Source of the DNA: Hyphomonas sp. Mor2
Lineage (GTDB): Bacteria > Pseudomonadota > Alphaproteobacteria > Caulobacterales > Hyphomonadaceae
Direction of reading: 5' to 3'
Length of the DNA stretch: 64,000 nt
Assembly: GCF_001854405.1 (NCBI RefSeq)
Contig: NZ_CP017718.1
Location: 2,108,001-2,172,000, forward strand
Shown here: positions 43,290-52,360 of the stretch, piece after piece
How the letters are laid out: every line of letters begins with the position of its first letter
How positions within the stretch are numbered: the first letter of the stretch is position 1
The notes under the pieces: generated by a model
The model's database searches: none
The model's input: only the letters and a program-made list of their open reading frames with translations
What the model was told of the DNA's origin: nothing
Program-made: the position numbers and the translations under genes

Positions 43290-45152
43290 CTACAGGACAA
43301 TCAGACGAGATGTTATCTCGTCACCATACAAGCGCTCGACATCCTCCCGGCGGAGCGTCTGCGCCTTGTTCTGGTTGATATAGCCCTTCTCGGTAATCTC
43401 TCCGGCATCGGCCTGAGGCGGGGTCGGTTGCAGGATGACCCGGGCAATCCGGTTGGCCGCATTCGGGTGCGCGGCATTGTGCTTTTCGAGACCACTGCGT
43501 ACCGCATCCATGACGGCGGGATGTTCGATCAGCTGAGGCAGCGGCAGAGCCTCGCCGGTCAGCCGCGCACAATAAGTCTCGTTCACGAAACCGAGTATAC
43601 AGACCTCATCCCGGTTCAGGCCGCAGACAACGGCGTCCGCCAGTGCCCCATCCACCGCTTCAACCGCCTGCACGCGTAACTTCCCGGCGGATACCCAGGT
43701 GCCATTGGCGAGCTTGAACTCCTCGGCCGTGCGGCCATCAAAGGCGAGGCCCTTCTCAGGATGATCCGGATCGACGAACCGCACAGCGTCGCCGAGCCGA
43801 TAAAAGCCTTCTTCATCGAACGCGGCGCGGGTCTTGCCCTCATTTCTATAGTAGCCCGGCGTCACATTCACGCCTTTGACCCGAAGTTCCTTCTTATCGC
43901 CAGCCGGGACCAGCTTGAAGATATTGCCAGGCAAAGGCAGGCCGATCAGTCCCATCGTGTCATTTGGCCAATGGACATTGCTGGCGGTCGGCGACGTCTC
44001 GGTGGCGCCATACCCGGCTGACAATGAAATCCGTTCTCCGGTGACCTGAACCGCAACTTTCTGGATGCGCTCGTAAATGTCCTGACCCATCGCCGCGCCG
44101 CCATATGCCATCTGGCAAATATGTTTGAAGAAGGTGCGGGCCAGGGCTTCGTCCCTTTCAAACTCCGTGGCCAGCGCCGCCCAGGCCGCTGGGACAGTTG
44201 TGTGCTGTGTGGTCGAGACCTCTTTCAGATTGCGGATCATGTCCGGCAAGCGCGCAGGCGTCGGCGCGCCCCAATCGATATAGAGCGTGCCACCCCAGTC
44301 GGTCATATTGTGCAGGATGGCATTGGCCCCATAGGTGTGACTCCAGGGCAGGAAGTTGCACATGACCTGCACCTCGCCCGTCACCTCCGCCAGACGCGCC
44401 TCGTCCCAGACCGATCGGATCATCTTGGCATTCGCCGCGATCATGCCATGCGTATTGATGACGGCTTTCGGCTCTCCAGTCGAACCGGAGGTCAGCATGT
44501 ATTTGGCCACGGTTTCGGGGGTTAGACGATCATAGGCCTCAGTCACGGAATTCCCGCCGGGGATCGCAAACGCCTCAAGCGACGCATTCTCATAACCACT
44601 CGGCGCATTGCGGGAGTAAAGCACGAGCCGGTCGCCGACCGTCATGCCGTCCAGGCCACGCTGAAACTCAGTGCCGTCTTCGACATAGATATATTTCGGT
44701 TCTACCAGCTGATCGACATAATTGAGGCGGGCAAAGTCCTGACTGAGAAGCGCATAGGCTGGCGTCACCGGGACCACCGGGCAACCGGCCAACATCGCCC
44801 CATACATGACAAGCGCATGGTCGATTGTGTTGCGCGACAGGATCATGACCGGGGCAGCATCCCCAGCATTCAGAAACCCCTGCGCCAGGGCGCGGACACG
44901 GTCCCAGGCCTCACCATAGCTGATCTCCTGCCAGCCCTCGCGGCTCGGCTCCACCGGGTTGCGCTGGGCCAGCCAGATCCGGTCCGGTGCCTGTTCCGCC
45001 CAGTGCTTGAGCGGCCAGAGCATGTGCGGTGGATAATCTTTCAGCGGCTGCCCGTTGCGGATCAGAACCGTGCCATCCTCGCGAGGCTCGATTTCGGTTT
45101 TCTGCGGCAGGTACGGCACTTCCCGAAACGGAATCTGACTGGTGTCGCTCAT
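43290..45152 (-). CDS. Feruloyl-CoA synthetase-like AMP-binding ligase
   Basis: The 620-residue adenylate-forming enzyme has the P-loop TSGSTGEPKAV near 206-216, GYGATETSPT near 365-374, and a C-terminal RLGDAVRFVDP and GRTAEEFKLANG. The N-terminal PREDGTVLIRNGQPL and LKHWAEQAPDRIWLAQRN and its length match feruloyl-CoA synthetases, which activate hydroxycinnamic acids. The substrate is inferred. It is followed by the K+ channel gene upstream by 3 bp, so the two likely share a transcript. Confidence 0.82.
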   Translation of the reverse strand: MSDTSQIPFREVPYLPQKTEIEPREDGTVLIRNGQPLKDYPPHMLWPLKHWAEQAPDRIWLAQRNPVEPSREGWQEISYGEAWDRVRALAQGFLNAGDAAPVMILSRNTIDHALVMYGAMLAGCPVVPVTPAYALLSQDFARLNYVDQLVEPKYIYVEDGTEFQRGLDGMTVGDRLVLYSRNAPSGYENASLEAFAIPGGNSVTEAYDRLTPETVAKYMLTSGSTGEPKAVINTHGMIAANAKMIRSVWDEARLAEVTGEVQVMCNFLPWSHTYGANAILHNMTDWGGTLYIDWGAPTPARLPDMIRNLKEVSTTQHTTVPAAWAALATEFERDEALARTFFKHICQMAYGGAAMGQDIYERIQKVAVQVTGERISLSAGYGATETSPTASNVHWPNDTMGLIGLPLPGNIFKLVPAGDKKELRVKGVNVTPGYYRNEGKTRAAFDEEGFYRLGDAVRFVDPDHPEKGLAFDGRTAEEFKLANGTWVSAGKLRVQAVEAVDGALADAVVCGLNRDEVCILGFVNETYCARLTGEALPLPQLIEHPAVMDAVRSGLEKHNAAHPNAANRIARVILQPTPPQADAGEITEKGYINQNKAQTLRREDVERLYGDEITSRLIVL

Positions 45153-45155
45153 GTC

Positions 45156-45938
45156 TTATCCTCGACCCTCGGTTTCGATCTTCAGCATGGCTCCGCAATG
45201 CTTGCAGTGAATCGCATCCATATCGTGACGGGTCAGACCGCATGCCTCGCAGGTATAGTCAATCTTGCCGCCGGGGAGGGTGATTGCTCGCAACAGTCTG
45301 AGGAATAGCGTCAATCCCAGGACCATGATGACCACCGCCAGAAGGCGGCCCCAGACGCCCTCCATCAGGATATCGCCATACCCGGTCGTGGTCAGGCTGG
45401 TGACGGTAAAATAGAGCGCATCAACATAATTCTCGATGCCCGGATTGGTGTCCTTCTGCAGCACAAAAACGAGCCCGGCCATGAGGAAGACAAACACGAT
45501 CAGATTGGTCACCCGGTCAAAGATCCGCTCGTGGCGTTTCAAATAGGATGACACCCCCTTCAAGCGCTTGAGCAAGGTAAAGGCGCGAATGATCCGAACG
45601 GCGCGCAGCAATCTCAGGAAAGCGAGGTTTTGCGTGAACAGAGGCGCCAGCATCGAAATGACAACAATGATGTCGGCCCAATTATAAAGTCGCCGCCAGA
45701 ACTTGGTCCTGGGCTGCGCAATGTAAAAACGCGCCGCCAGATCCAGCGCGATGATCGCGCCGATCGCATAGTCGGCCACTGGATGCGAAACACCGTCGCC
45801 GCGAAACGGCGCCCACAAAAAGTAAGCGATGGTCAGGACATCAAAGGTCAGCAGACCAATCCGAAAATAATATGGGGCGGGCCCATGCCCCTCATACAGC
45901 CAGAACAACCGGCGGTTCAGCCCCTTGCGTTCGCTCAA
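45156..45938 (-). CDS. Voltage-gated-type potassium channel with C-terminal zinc ribbon
   Basis: The open frame extends far upstream, but the family-like part begins at the TTG at 45938 (LSERKGLNRR), giving 260 residues. Six membrane segments are visible. The S4-like helix has regularly spaced arginines and lysines (LRLLRAVRIIRAFTLLKRLK), and the pore loop has the K+ filter TTTGYGD. The end carries CEACGLTRHDMDAIHCKHC, a four-cysteine zinc ribbon. It should form a homotetramer in the inner membrane. The exact start is uncertain. Confidence 0.85.
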   Translation of the reverse strand: MSERKGLNRRLFWLYEGHGPAPYYFRIGLLTFDVLTIAYFLWAPFRGDGVSHPVADYAIGAIIALDLAARFYIAQPRTKFWRRLYNWADIIVVISMLAPLFTQNLAFLRLLRAVRIIRAFTLLKRLKGVSSYLKRHERIFDRVTNLIVFVFLMAGLVFVLQKDTNPGIENYVDALYFTVTSLTTTGYGDILMEGVWGRLLAVVIMVLGLTLFLRLLRAITLPGGKIDYTCEACGLTRHDMDAIHCKHCGAMLKIETEGRG

Positions 45939-46178
45939 CTCGTTTGCACTCCCATTCCCAAGTCTGTGCCGCGAATCTCTGCCGCATCTATGGCGGAAGG
46001 CGCCGCCGCTGTCACCAAATCGGCTCAGGTGCCGCGAGTTCGTGGCAAGCCCGAACCGAAATTGTGATCTCAATTTGGTGTGAGACTTGGTGAAGAGACG
46101 TGAAATGCCAGCCGGAAAAATCCGGTCTAGGTCAGCTGCGACACGAAAACAGATCTCCACGCAGAAGGACCTCCCAAC

Positions 46179-46919
46179 ATGTCTAAGCTCACGCTCATCT
46201 CCCTGGCCAGCGTTTCACTTGCCGCCATCGCCCTGCCCGCGACGGCTCAGAATGATCAGGGCTGGTACGTTTCCGGTTTCGTCGGCGCAGGCTTTCCTGG
46301 CGACGTGGAATTGACCGGGGTCCAGAACCCGGCGGCTGGCGCGCCGGGTGTGGCCGGAGCCCCTGCCAATATCGCCACGGACTTTGATAGCGATGCAACC
46401 TTCGGTGTAGCCATCGGTTATGACACGCCGTGGGAGTTCTTCGGGCTCTTCAATACGCGCCTGGAACTTGAATATTCCCGCATCGAAGCCGATGTCAGCG
46501 GCGGCAGCTTCAATAGCGGCTCGCAGCCCTTCTCCGGCGATGTCAGCATCGATTTCTTCCTGGTCAACAATTACTCCGACATCATCTGGGACGACAGTCA
46601 GACTGTGATCCCCTTTGTCGGTGGCGGCCTCGGGATCGCGACAGTTGACGCGAATATCCTGTACGCGGGCGGCGGATCGCCAACCCCGAACTTCGTGGCC
46701 ACCGGTGATGATAGCGGCCTGGCCGGAACCATTGCGGGCGGCCTGACCTGGCTGACCGGCACGCCGTGGGAAGTCTATGGCGAAGCCCGCTACTATCAGA
46801 TCCGCGACCTCGAGTTTGAACGACGTTTCATTGGCGGCGGCGCCAACCTGTTCAATGCCAGTGTTGAAGACGATTTTGACGGCTCCAGCCTGACCATAGG
46901 AGCCCGATATAAATTCTAA
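46179..46919 (+). CDS. Outer-membrane beta-barrel protein (porin-like)
   Basis: This 246-residue protein has a signal peptide cleaved after ATAQ (about 23) and alternating beta strands such as WYVSGFVGAGF, TFGVAIGYDT and NTRLELEYSR, ending YKF with a terminal aromatic residue. It fits the eight-stranded Omp/P44-like family. It probably inserts into the outer membrane. A strong terminator follows. Confidence 0.85.
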   Translation: MSKLTLISLASVSLAAIALPATAQNDQGWYVSGFVGAGFPGDVELTGVQNPAAGAPGVAGAPANIATDFDSDATFGVAIGYDTPWEFFGLFNTRLELEYSRIEADVSGGSFNSGSQPFSGDVSIDFFLVNNYSDIIWDDSQTVIPFVGGGLGIATVDANILYAGGGSPTPNFVATGDDSGLAGTIAGGLTWLTGTPWEVYGEARYYQIRDLEFERRFIGGGANLFNASVEDDFDGSSLTIGARYKF

Positions 46920-46962
46920 GAGATAGAAATTTACCCTCCCTCTCACACTACCTCTTAGATCC

Positions 46963-47005
46963 AGGCCCGACGCGCTTACCCCTCTTTGCGTCGGGCCCTT
47001 TTTTT
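46963..47005 (+). terminator. Intrinsic terminator after the outer-membrane protein gene
   Basis: GGCCCGACGC at 46963 pairs with GCGTCGGGCC, followed by CTTTTTTT. It lies 44 bp past the stop and before ygfZ. Confidence 0.9.
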
Positions 47006-47051
47006 GTCTGTCAGGATGACAAGCCGGAACAGGCCGCCTACATCCGCGGGC

Positions 47052-47921
47052 ATGACATCTTCTCTTGTTCGTCTGCCCCACCGCTCAATCGTGACCCTGC
47101 AAGGGCCGGACACGATCACGCTGCTGGAACGCCTGGTGACCAATTATACGTCCAACTGGGCGGTCGGCGATACACGCTATGGCGCCTTGCTGACGCCGCA
47201 AGGCAAGGTGATCGCGGATTATCTCGCCTTGCGCACCGAGGACGGCGTTCAGCTGGACGTGTCCAGTGATCATGCACCTGACCTCGCCAAACGGCTGAAA
47301 ATGTTCCGCCTGCGCAGCCAGGTCGAGATTGAGGTCAGGGAGGACCTGTTCGTCTTTGCGGGGCTCGAGGCGCATGGCGACTCCGAACGGGACTTACAGG
47401 AAGCGATGAGCCTCTATCGCGACCCGCGCTATTCTGAGGGCCGCCTTCGCCTCGTGGGCGACCGGGACGACGCGTTCGAGACCACGCGCACGCTCGCTGA
47501 CTATCATGCTGATCGCATCGCCAATGTGATCCCGGAGCAAGGCCCCGATTTCGGTGCGGCTGAGGTATTTCCAGCCGAGATCAATATGGACGTGCTGGAC
47601 GGCGTCGCGCTGAACAAGGGCTGTTTTGTCGGTCAGGAAGTGGTCAGCCGTATGCATCGCCGCGGAAAGATCCGCAAACGGGCTCTCCGCCTGAGCGCGC
47701 CGGAGGGCATCATGCTTCACCCCGGCACAGAGATCGCCGCGCCCCTGCCGATCGGAACCGTCACCAGCGCTGCTGGCAATCACGGGCTCGCGGTCGTTCG
47801 CGTCGATCGCCTGGTCGCCGCCGAACAGGCTGGTGAGTCGACAAAAATTGGTGAAACCCTGGTCACTTTGGAAAAACCGGGTTGGCTCGTCCACGAGCTC
47901 GCGTCTATGCAAGGCGCATGA
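47052..47921 (+). CDS. ygfZ: Folate-binding protein YgfZ (Fe-S cluster repair/assembly)
   Basis: From the ATG at 47052 the protein has 289 residues. It shows the YgfZ/GcvT-like signature KGCFVGQEVVSRMHRRGK, here near residues 189-206, with the conserved cysteine needed for function in tetrahydrofolate-linked maintenance of Fe-S enzymes. An upstream start would add 22 unlike residues. The tag gene starts in its stop codon (ATGA), so the two are coupled. Confidence 0.92.
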   Translation: MTSSLVRLPHRSIVTLQGPDTITLLERLVTNYTSNWAVGDTRYGALLTPQGKVIADYLALRTEDGVQLDVSSDHAPDLAKRLKMFRLRSQVEIEVREDLFVFAGLEAHGDSERDLQEAMSLYRDPRYSEGRLRLVGDRDDAFETTRTLADYHADRIANVIPEQGPDFGAAEVFPAEINMDVLDGVALNKGCFVGQEVVSRMHRRGKIRKRALRLSAPEGIMLHPGTEIAAPLPIGTVTSAAGNHGLAVVRVDRLVAAEQAGESTKIGETLVTLEKPGWLVHELASMQGA

Positions 47922-48502
47922 CTGATCGAATCCCCTGCGCCTGGGCGCCTATCGATGATCCGCTCTACCGGACCTATCATGATGAAGAATGGGGCGTGCC
48001 GGAATACGATTCCCGGGCGCTCTGGGAAAAGCTCCAGCTGGACGGCATGCAGGCCGGGCTCGCCTGGATCACCATTCTGCGCAAACGCGAGACCATGCGC
48101 GAGGAGTTTGACGGATTTGACCCGGAAAAAATCGCCCGCTGGGACCAGGCCCGGATCGACAAGGCGCTGGCCAATCCCGGTATCATTCGCAGCCCGAAAA
48201 AAATTGAATCCTGTATCGGCAATGCCCGCGCCTTCCTCGACGGGTTCGACAGGGGAGAAGATTTTTCGGACTTTTGCTGGGACTTTGTCGACGGCAAACC
48301 GATTGTCAGCCATTTCGAGGATTATCGCGATGGCCCGACGAAGACCGATATCTCGGAGTCGTGTTCCAAAGCGCTCAAGAAACGCGGGCATAAGTTCGTT
48401 GGTCCCACCATTGTTTATGCCTGGATGCAGGCTTGCGGCCTTTACAATGATCACGAGGTGGGCTGTCCTCGCCACAAAGCCGTTCAGGAGCTCGCCCGAT
48501 GA
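47918..48502 (+). CDS. tag: DNA-3-methyladenine glycosylase I
   Basis: Tag removes 3-methyladenine from alkylated DNA. The 194-residue protein opens CAWAPIDDPLYRTYHDEEWGVP, a Tag hallmark with the N-terminal zinc-binding cysteine, and later has the paired histidine and cysteine in NDHEVGCPRHK near 179-189. It overlaps ygfZ upstream and the small lipoprotein gene downstream. Confidence 0.93.
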   Translation: MTDRIPCAWAPIDDPLYRTYHDEEWGVPEYDSRALWEKLQLDGMQAGLAWITILRKRETMREEFDGFDPEKIARWDQARIDKALANPGIIRSPKKIESCIGNARAFLDGFDRGEDFSDFCWDFVDGKPIVSHFEDYRDGPTKTDISESCSKALKKRGHKFVGPTIVYAWMQACGLYNDHEVGCPRHKAVQELAR

Positions 48503-48759
48503 AACTTGCGCTCATCCTCCCCTTCATCTTGATGACCACCGCCGCCTGCGTCACCAATACCGAATTCGATCGCGACCGCGCCTATAGCAAATGCGAATCC
48601 ATCTCTCAGACCACCAGTCGGGACCGCTGCATTGCCGATGCCATCGCCCAGGCGGAACGTGAACGGGCCAGGGATGATGCCAAGGATCAGCAAAGGCAGG
48701 ATGATGCTGATCGCCGGGAGCTGGGCCGTGAGATTGCCGGCGCCGGGGATGGACGGTGA
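48499..48759 (+). CDS. Small lipoprotein with helical charged tail
   Basis: The 86-residue protein starts in the tag stop (ATGA) and has a lipobox (MTTAAC, lipid Cys17) then a charged helical stretch with repeated Asp, Arg and Lys (ERARDDAKDQQRQDDADR). The gene after it overlaps too (GTGA). The role is unknown. Confidence 0.7.
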   Translation: MKLALILPFILMTTAACVTNTEFDRDRAYSKCESISQTTSRDRCIADAIAQAERERARDDAKDQQRQDDADRRELGREIAGAGDGR

Positions 48760-48932
48760 GAAAGGCCTTGATGGCCCTTTGCCTGTGCGGCCTGATGGGG
48801 GGCTGCGCGCTGGGCCAGGAATTGTATGACGCGCGCCGAATTGATGAATGTCGCGAGCTACCCACCCCGAATGAACGCCTGGATTGCGAACGCACCGCGC
48901 GCGACGCGGCCTCGGTCCGTCCGATCGACTGA
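48756..48932 (+). CDS. Very small lipoprotein
   Basis: A 58-codon frame starts at GTG 48756, overlapping the previous stop, and encodes a short hydrophobic leader with a lipobox (LMGGC, Cys17), then a charged tail with two cysteines (DECREL, LDCER) similar in spacing to the previous small lipoprotein. It may be a diverged duplicate. Coding status rests on the overlap and lipobox. Confidence 0.55.
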   Translation: MRKALMALCLCGLMGGCALGQELYDARRIDECRELPTPNERLDCERTARDAASVRPID

Positions 48933-49020
48933 TATGTGTCTGCGTCTCGACCTTCCCGATCGACGGGACTATCTCTGTTGTTAAACGAACAGAGCGCGAC
49001 CCGAAGCGCATGAGGCTAGC

Positions 49021-50142
49021 ATGATCACACCTGTCATTTCCGCCACCGGTCTCTGGACCCCTGCGCAATCGGTTTCGAACAAGGAACTGGTCGAGAGCTT
49101 CAATGCCTGGGCCGACAAGTGGAATGCCGAGCACGCCGCGGAGATCGAGGCGGGTACCGCTGAAGCGAAAACCCATTCGAGCGTTGAATTCATCGAGAAG
49201 GCCTCCGGCATCAAGTCGCGCTACGTGGTCGACAAGTCTGGCGTGATCGATCCTGACATGATGCGCCCGAACATTCCGGAACGCCCGAATGAAGACATCT
49301 CGGTGCTGGCAGAGATCGCCGTCAATGCCGCGCGCCAGGCGCTGGAACGGGCGGGGCGCGATCCGCAAGAGGTCGATGCGGTCCTGTGCGCCGCGTCGAA
49401 CATGCAGCGTGGGTATCCGGCCATGGCGGTCGAGATTCAGGACGCACTCGGCATTGACGGGTTCGGGTTCGATATGAATGTCGCCTGCTCATCGGCGACA
49501 TTCGGTATCCAGACCGCAGCCGATTTTGTCCGCTCCGGCAGCGCCAGATCGGTGCTGATGGTGAATCCGGAAATCTGTTCCGGCCATCTCAACTTCACCG
49601 ATCGCGACAGCCATTTCATTTTTGGCGATGTGGCGACCGCCGTCCTGATCGAGGCCGAGGAGATCGCACCCGACACGCACTGGAAGATTCTCGGCACTCA
49701 GTTGAAGACGCAATTCTCGAACAATATTCGCAACAATTTCGGTTTCCTCAATCGCTGCGCCCCGGATGGCATCGGCGCCGAGGACAAACTGTTTGTCCAG
49801 GAAGGGCGCAAGGTCTTCAAGGAAGTCGTGCCCATGGTCGCGAAAATGATCATTGCCGAACTCGAGCGATTGGAACTGGACGCCCCGAACCTGCGCCGGA
49901 TGTGGCTGCATCAGGCGAATGCCAACATGAACCGGCTGATCGCCTCGAAAGTGCTGGGGCGCGAGGCCACACCGGATGAGAGCCCGACCGTGCTCGACAC
50001 CTATGCCAATACCAGTTCCGCCGGCTCAATCATTGCCTTTCACAAGCATAGCGACGACATGGTCGCCGGCGACAAGGGTCTGATCTGCTCGTTCGGCGCT
50101 GGCTATTCCGCCGGCACAGTCTTCGTCGAAAAAGCCGCCTAG
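49021..50142 (+). CDS. 3-oxoacyl-ACP synthase III family protein (FabH-like)
   Basis: The 373-residue thiolase-fold enzyme has the catalytic triad in order: Cys in NVACSSATFG (about 159), His in WLHQANANMN (about 299), and Asn in YANTSSAG (about 331). It condenses an acyl-CoA with malonyl-ACP to start fatty acid or related chains. It is longer than canonical FabH (about 320), with an N-terminal extension, so it may be a specialised KAS III. It converges with the zinc-ribbon gene. Confidence 0.88.
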   Translation: MITPVISATGLWTPAQSVSNKELVESFNAWADKWNAEHAAEIEAGTAEAKTHSSVEFIEKASGIKSRYVVDKSGVIDPDMMRPNIPERPNEDISVLAEIAVNAARQALERAGRDPQEVDAVLCAASNMQRGYPAMAVEIQDALGIDGFGFDMNVACSSATFGIQTAADFVRSGSARSVLMVNPEICSGHLNFTDRDSHFIFGDVATAVLIEAEEIAPDTHWKILGTQLKTQFSNNIRNNFGFLNRCAPDGIGAEDKLFVQEGRKVFKEVVPMVAKMIIAELERLELDAPNLRRMWLHQANANMNRLIASKVLGREATPDESPTVLDTYANTSSAGSIIAFHKHSDDMVAGDKGLICSFGAGYSAGTVFVEKAA

Positions 50143-50149
50143 ACCGACT

Positions 50150-51328
50150 TTAAGCCCTGCCCCGTTCCGGTTCCGCCGCAATCTGCGGTCTGGCGCCGAA
50201 GAGCAGGAGCAGCGAGACGAAGGCGATGCTGGTGCCCTGTGAGGAAAACAGCTCCAGCATCAGCGCAAAAAACCAGGCAGGGAGGTTTTGTGCGGGGAGA
50301 GTGAGCCCGCCCGCCTCCGCTGCCTGGCGCAGTTCGGCTCGCGCCCCTGCAATCCGGTCTTCGAGCAGGGCCCGTCGCCGCGCCTGCCCGAGCTCATTCT
50401 GAGCATCCCGATACGGTTTCTGGTGCGTCCGTCCAGCCGCTTCGACTCCGGCGAGATAAGCTTCCAGGCCCTCAATGGATCGGGTTTCAGCCGGAATGCC
50501 GTCCAGCTGCCGGGTCCAGTCAGCAATCTCGGCTTCGCGCAGCGCCTGCACCTGCTGGGCCTGAACCAGTTGGGTGTCCTGTTGCTGGGCATTGTTCAGC
50601 ATGAACAGGGACGTGCCGGCAATGCTGGTCCCCGCGCCTGCGAGCGCGAAGACCAGCGACCGCATCGCCTCCCCCAGCCGACGGCCTGACATATGCCACC
50701 AGAAGAATGTGAACCCGCCAAAGGAGCAGACCGAGGCGATCACCCCGCTCCACCCCCAGACACGCGCCTGCGCAGCGTCGAGTACGCCGGCGCTGAAGGC
50801 CTGGTAATTGGCAAAACCCGACAACGCCGCGGCCGCAAGACCGGCAGCGAGAAAGACCAGCGCCAGAAGCGAGATAATGATCCGCTCGCCCCAATGCCGG
50901 GCGGGATGCTGGAGGGGCTCCATCTGCGCGTGGACCGGATCAGACGCCAGCTCTTCGACCAGCTCGACTTCGACCGCGTGCGGCATCGAAACCGGCACTG
51001 GCACGTGTTCAGCGCAGCGCTCGGCAATCTCATCATCATTGGCCGGGCATCGGCGCGGTTCGATCGGAATGATCTCCGCCTCGGCATACGGTTCGTGGTT
51101 CCACTCCCCGGCTTCGGCCTTTTCTCGCAGATAGGCCAGCAAGGGGCCTTCACTGCCGCAGGCGCTGCAATGAACCCGCCCACGCCCCAGAGAGAGCTTC
51201 AGCCCGCGGGTCGCGCCGCAGCCTGGGCAATCCTCATGCGCGATGCCGCGATCATCAAACGCTTCCTCCAACCCGGCGCTGCGCAAGGCCTGGTCCAGTA
51301 CATCAGAAGTGGTCGATACAGCGCCCAT
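50150..51328 (-). CDS. Unrecognised membrane protein with N-terminal zinc ribbon
   Basis: This 392-residue protein begins with a CHC2-primase-like ribbon, CPGCGATRGLKL...VHCSAC (about 34-56), then an acidic linker to 135, hydrophobic segments near 150-172, 190-210 and 228-247, a coiled-coil region with many Q, E and R (about 250-340), and a last membrane segment (about 352-378). I do not know a family with this layout. A GTTC-rich motif upstream suggests damage-linked control. It stands alone between convergent and codirectional genes. Confidence 0.7.
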   Translation of the reverse strand: MGAVSTTSDVLDQALRSAGLEEAFDDRGIAHEDCPGCGATRGLKLSLGRGRVHCSACGSEGPLLAYLREKAEAGEWNHEPYAEAEIIPIEPRRCPANDDEIAERCAEHVPVPVSMPHAVEVELVEELASDPVHAQMEPLQHPARHWGERIIISLLALVFLAAGLAAAALSGFANYQAFSAGVLDAAQARVWGWSGVIASVCSFGGFTFFWWHMSGRRLGEAMRSLVFALAGAGTSIAGTSLFMLNNAQQQDTQLVQAQQVQALREAEIADWTRQLDGIPAETRSIEGLEAYLAGVEAAGRTHQKPYRDAQNELGQARRRALLEDRIAGARAELRQAAEAGGLTLPAQNLPAWFFALMLELFSSQGTSIAFVSLLLLFGARPQIAAEPERGRA

Positions 51329-51362
51329 TTCAGCCCTTTGGTCGAGAATTTGATCACATTTT

Positions 51363-51387
51363 GTTCTCTTTATGTTTCTATTTGTTC
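51363..51387. promoter_or_regulatory. LexA-like direct-repeat motif
   Basis: GTTC-N7-GTTT followed after 6 nt by GTTC. The alphaproteobacterial LexA site is GTTC-N7-GTTC, so one base is off. It lies 35-60 bp upstream of the zinc-ribbon gene's ATG. Confidence 0.35.
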
Positions 51388-51459
51388 TGAGTCAAACAGA
51401 TTTCTGCCTGAGCGTCGCGGTGAGCCCGCAATGCAACCCGATGAAGTCAGGAAAGACTC

Positions 51460-52269
51460 CTATGCGAGCCCAAACACGCGCGCCGCATTGCCGCCCAGGA
51501 ACGCCGCCTTGTGGTCCTCAGACAGGCCGAGATCGTCCAACCCGGCGAGCGCCTTGGCTGCGGTGATCATCGGATAGTTGGTCCCGAACAGGACCTTCGA
51601 GGCCCCATGGCCGCGCAGATAGCGCACCAGCTCGGGCGGATAACGCTTCACCGTGTAGGCCGAAGTATCGATATAGACATTCTGATGCTTGGTCGCGACC
51701 GCGACGGCTTCCTCGGTCCAGGGATATCCTATGTGACCGCCGACAATCACCAGGTCCGGAAAATCGAGCGCCACCTGGTCCAGATAGATCGGTCGACCGA
51801 CTTCTGATGGCATGAGCGGACCGGTGTGGCCGATCTGCGTACAGAACGGGACACCTTCCTCGACGCAGGCGACATAGACCGGGTAAAACCGCCGGTCGGT
51901 GGGCGGCACTTCCCAGAGCCAGGGCAAGACCCGGATGGCCTTGAACCCGAGCTCGCGCACGCAGCGCCGAACCTCGGCCACGGCCTGCATCGGATTGGAG
52001 ATATCGACAGACCCCACCCCGACCAGTCGCTCGGGCGCGTCGGCGACGAAGCTTGCCACTTCATCATTCGAGATCATCGTGTTGCGGGGCGCCGACCAGG
52101 CGCTGATCAGCATTTTGTCCACCCCGGCCTCGTCCAGCATGGCCACGGTGGCCGAGACAGGTAATTCCTCGCTGGGCGTTTCGGACTTATTCCAGCGGCG
52201 CAAGGAGGCGAAGATCGGATCCTGACTGTGCCGAAGCGTTGGATGCTGTCCCCAGGCGTCGATGATCAT
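51460..52269 (-). CDS. Amidohydrolase-2 (ACMSD-like) family protein
   Basis: From the ATG at 52269 the protein has 269 residues (the open frame extends upstream without family likeness). A TIM-barrel pattern with VLPWLWEVPPTDRRFYP, IGHTGPLMPSE, GGHIGYPWTEE and FGTNYPM is seen. The usual DxHxH metal motif at the start is IDAWGQHP, so metal binding may differ. It likely handles a small carboxylic ring or decarboxylates a dienoic acid. It lies 91 bp past the SnoaL-like gene. Confidence 0.8.
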   Translation of the reverse strand: MIIDAWGQHPTLRHSQDPIFASLRRWNKSETPSEELPVSATVAMLDEAGVDKMLISAWSAPRNTMISNDEVASFVADAPERLVGVGSVDISNPMQAVAEVRRCVRELGFKAIRVLPWLWEVPPTDRRFYPVYVACVEEGVPFCTQIGHTGPLMPSEVGRPIYLDQVALDFPDLVIVGGHIGYPWTEEAVAVATKHQNVYIDTSAYTVKRYPPELVRYLRGHGASKVLFGTNYPMITAAKALAGLDDLGLSEDHKAAFLGGNAARVFGLA

Positions 52270-52360
52270 GCGATGTCTCCTGTCCGGCTTGAGCGCCAAA
52301 ATGCAAAGCCGTGGGAGGGGTAACCCAGCCCACGGCTTCGCGCCAGATCCGGAATGTCGC

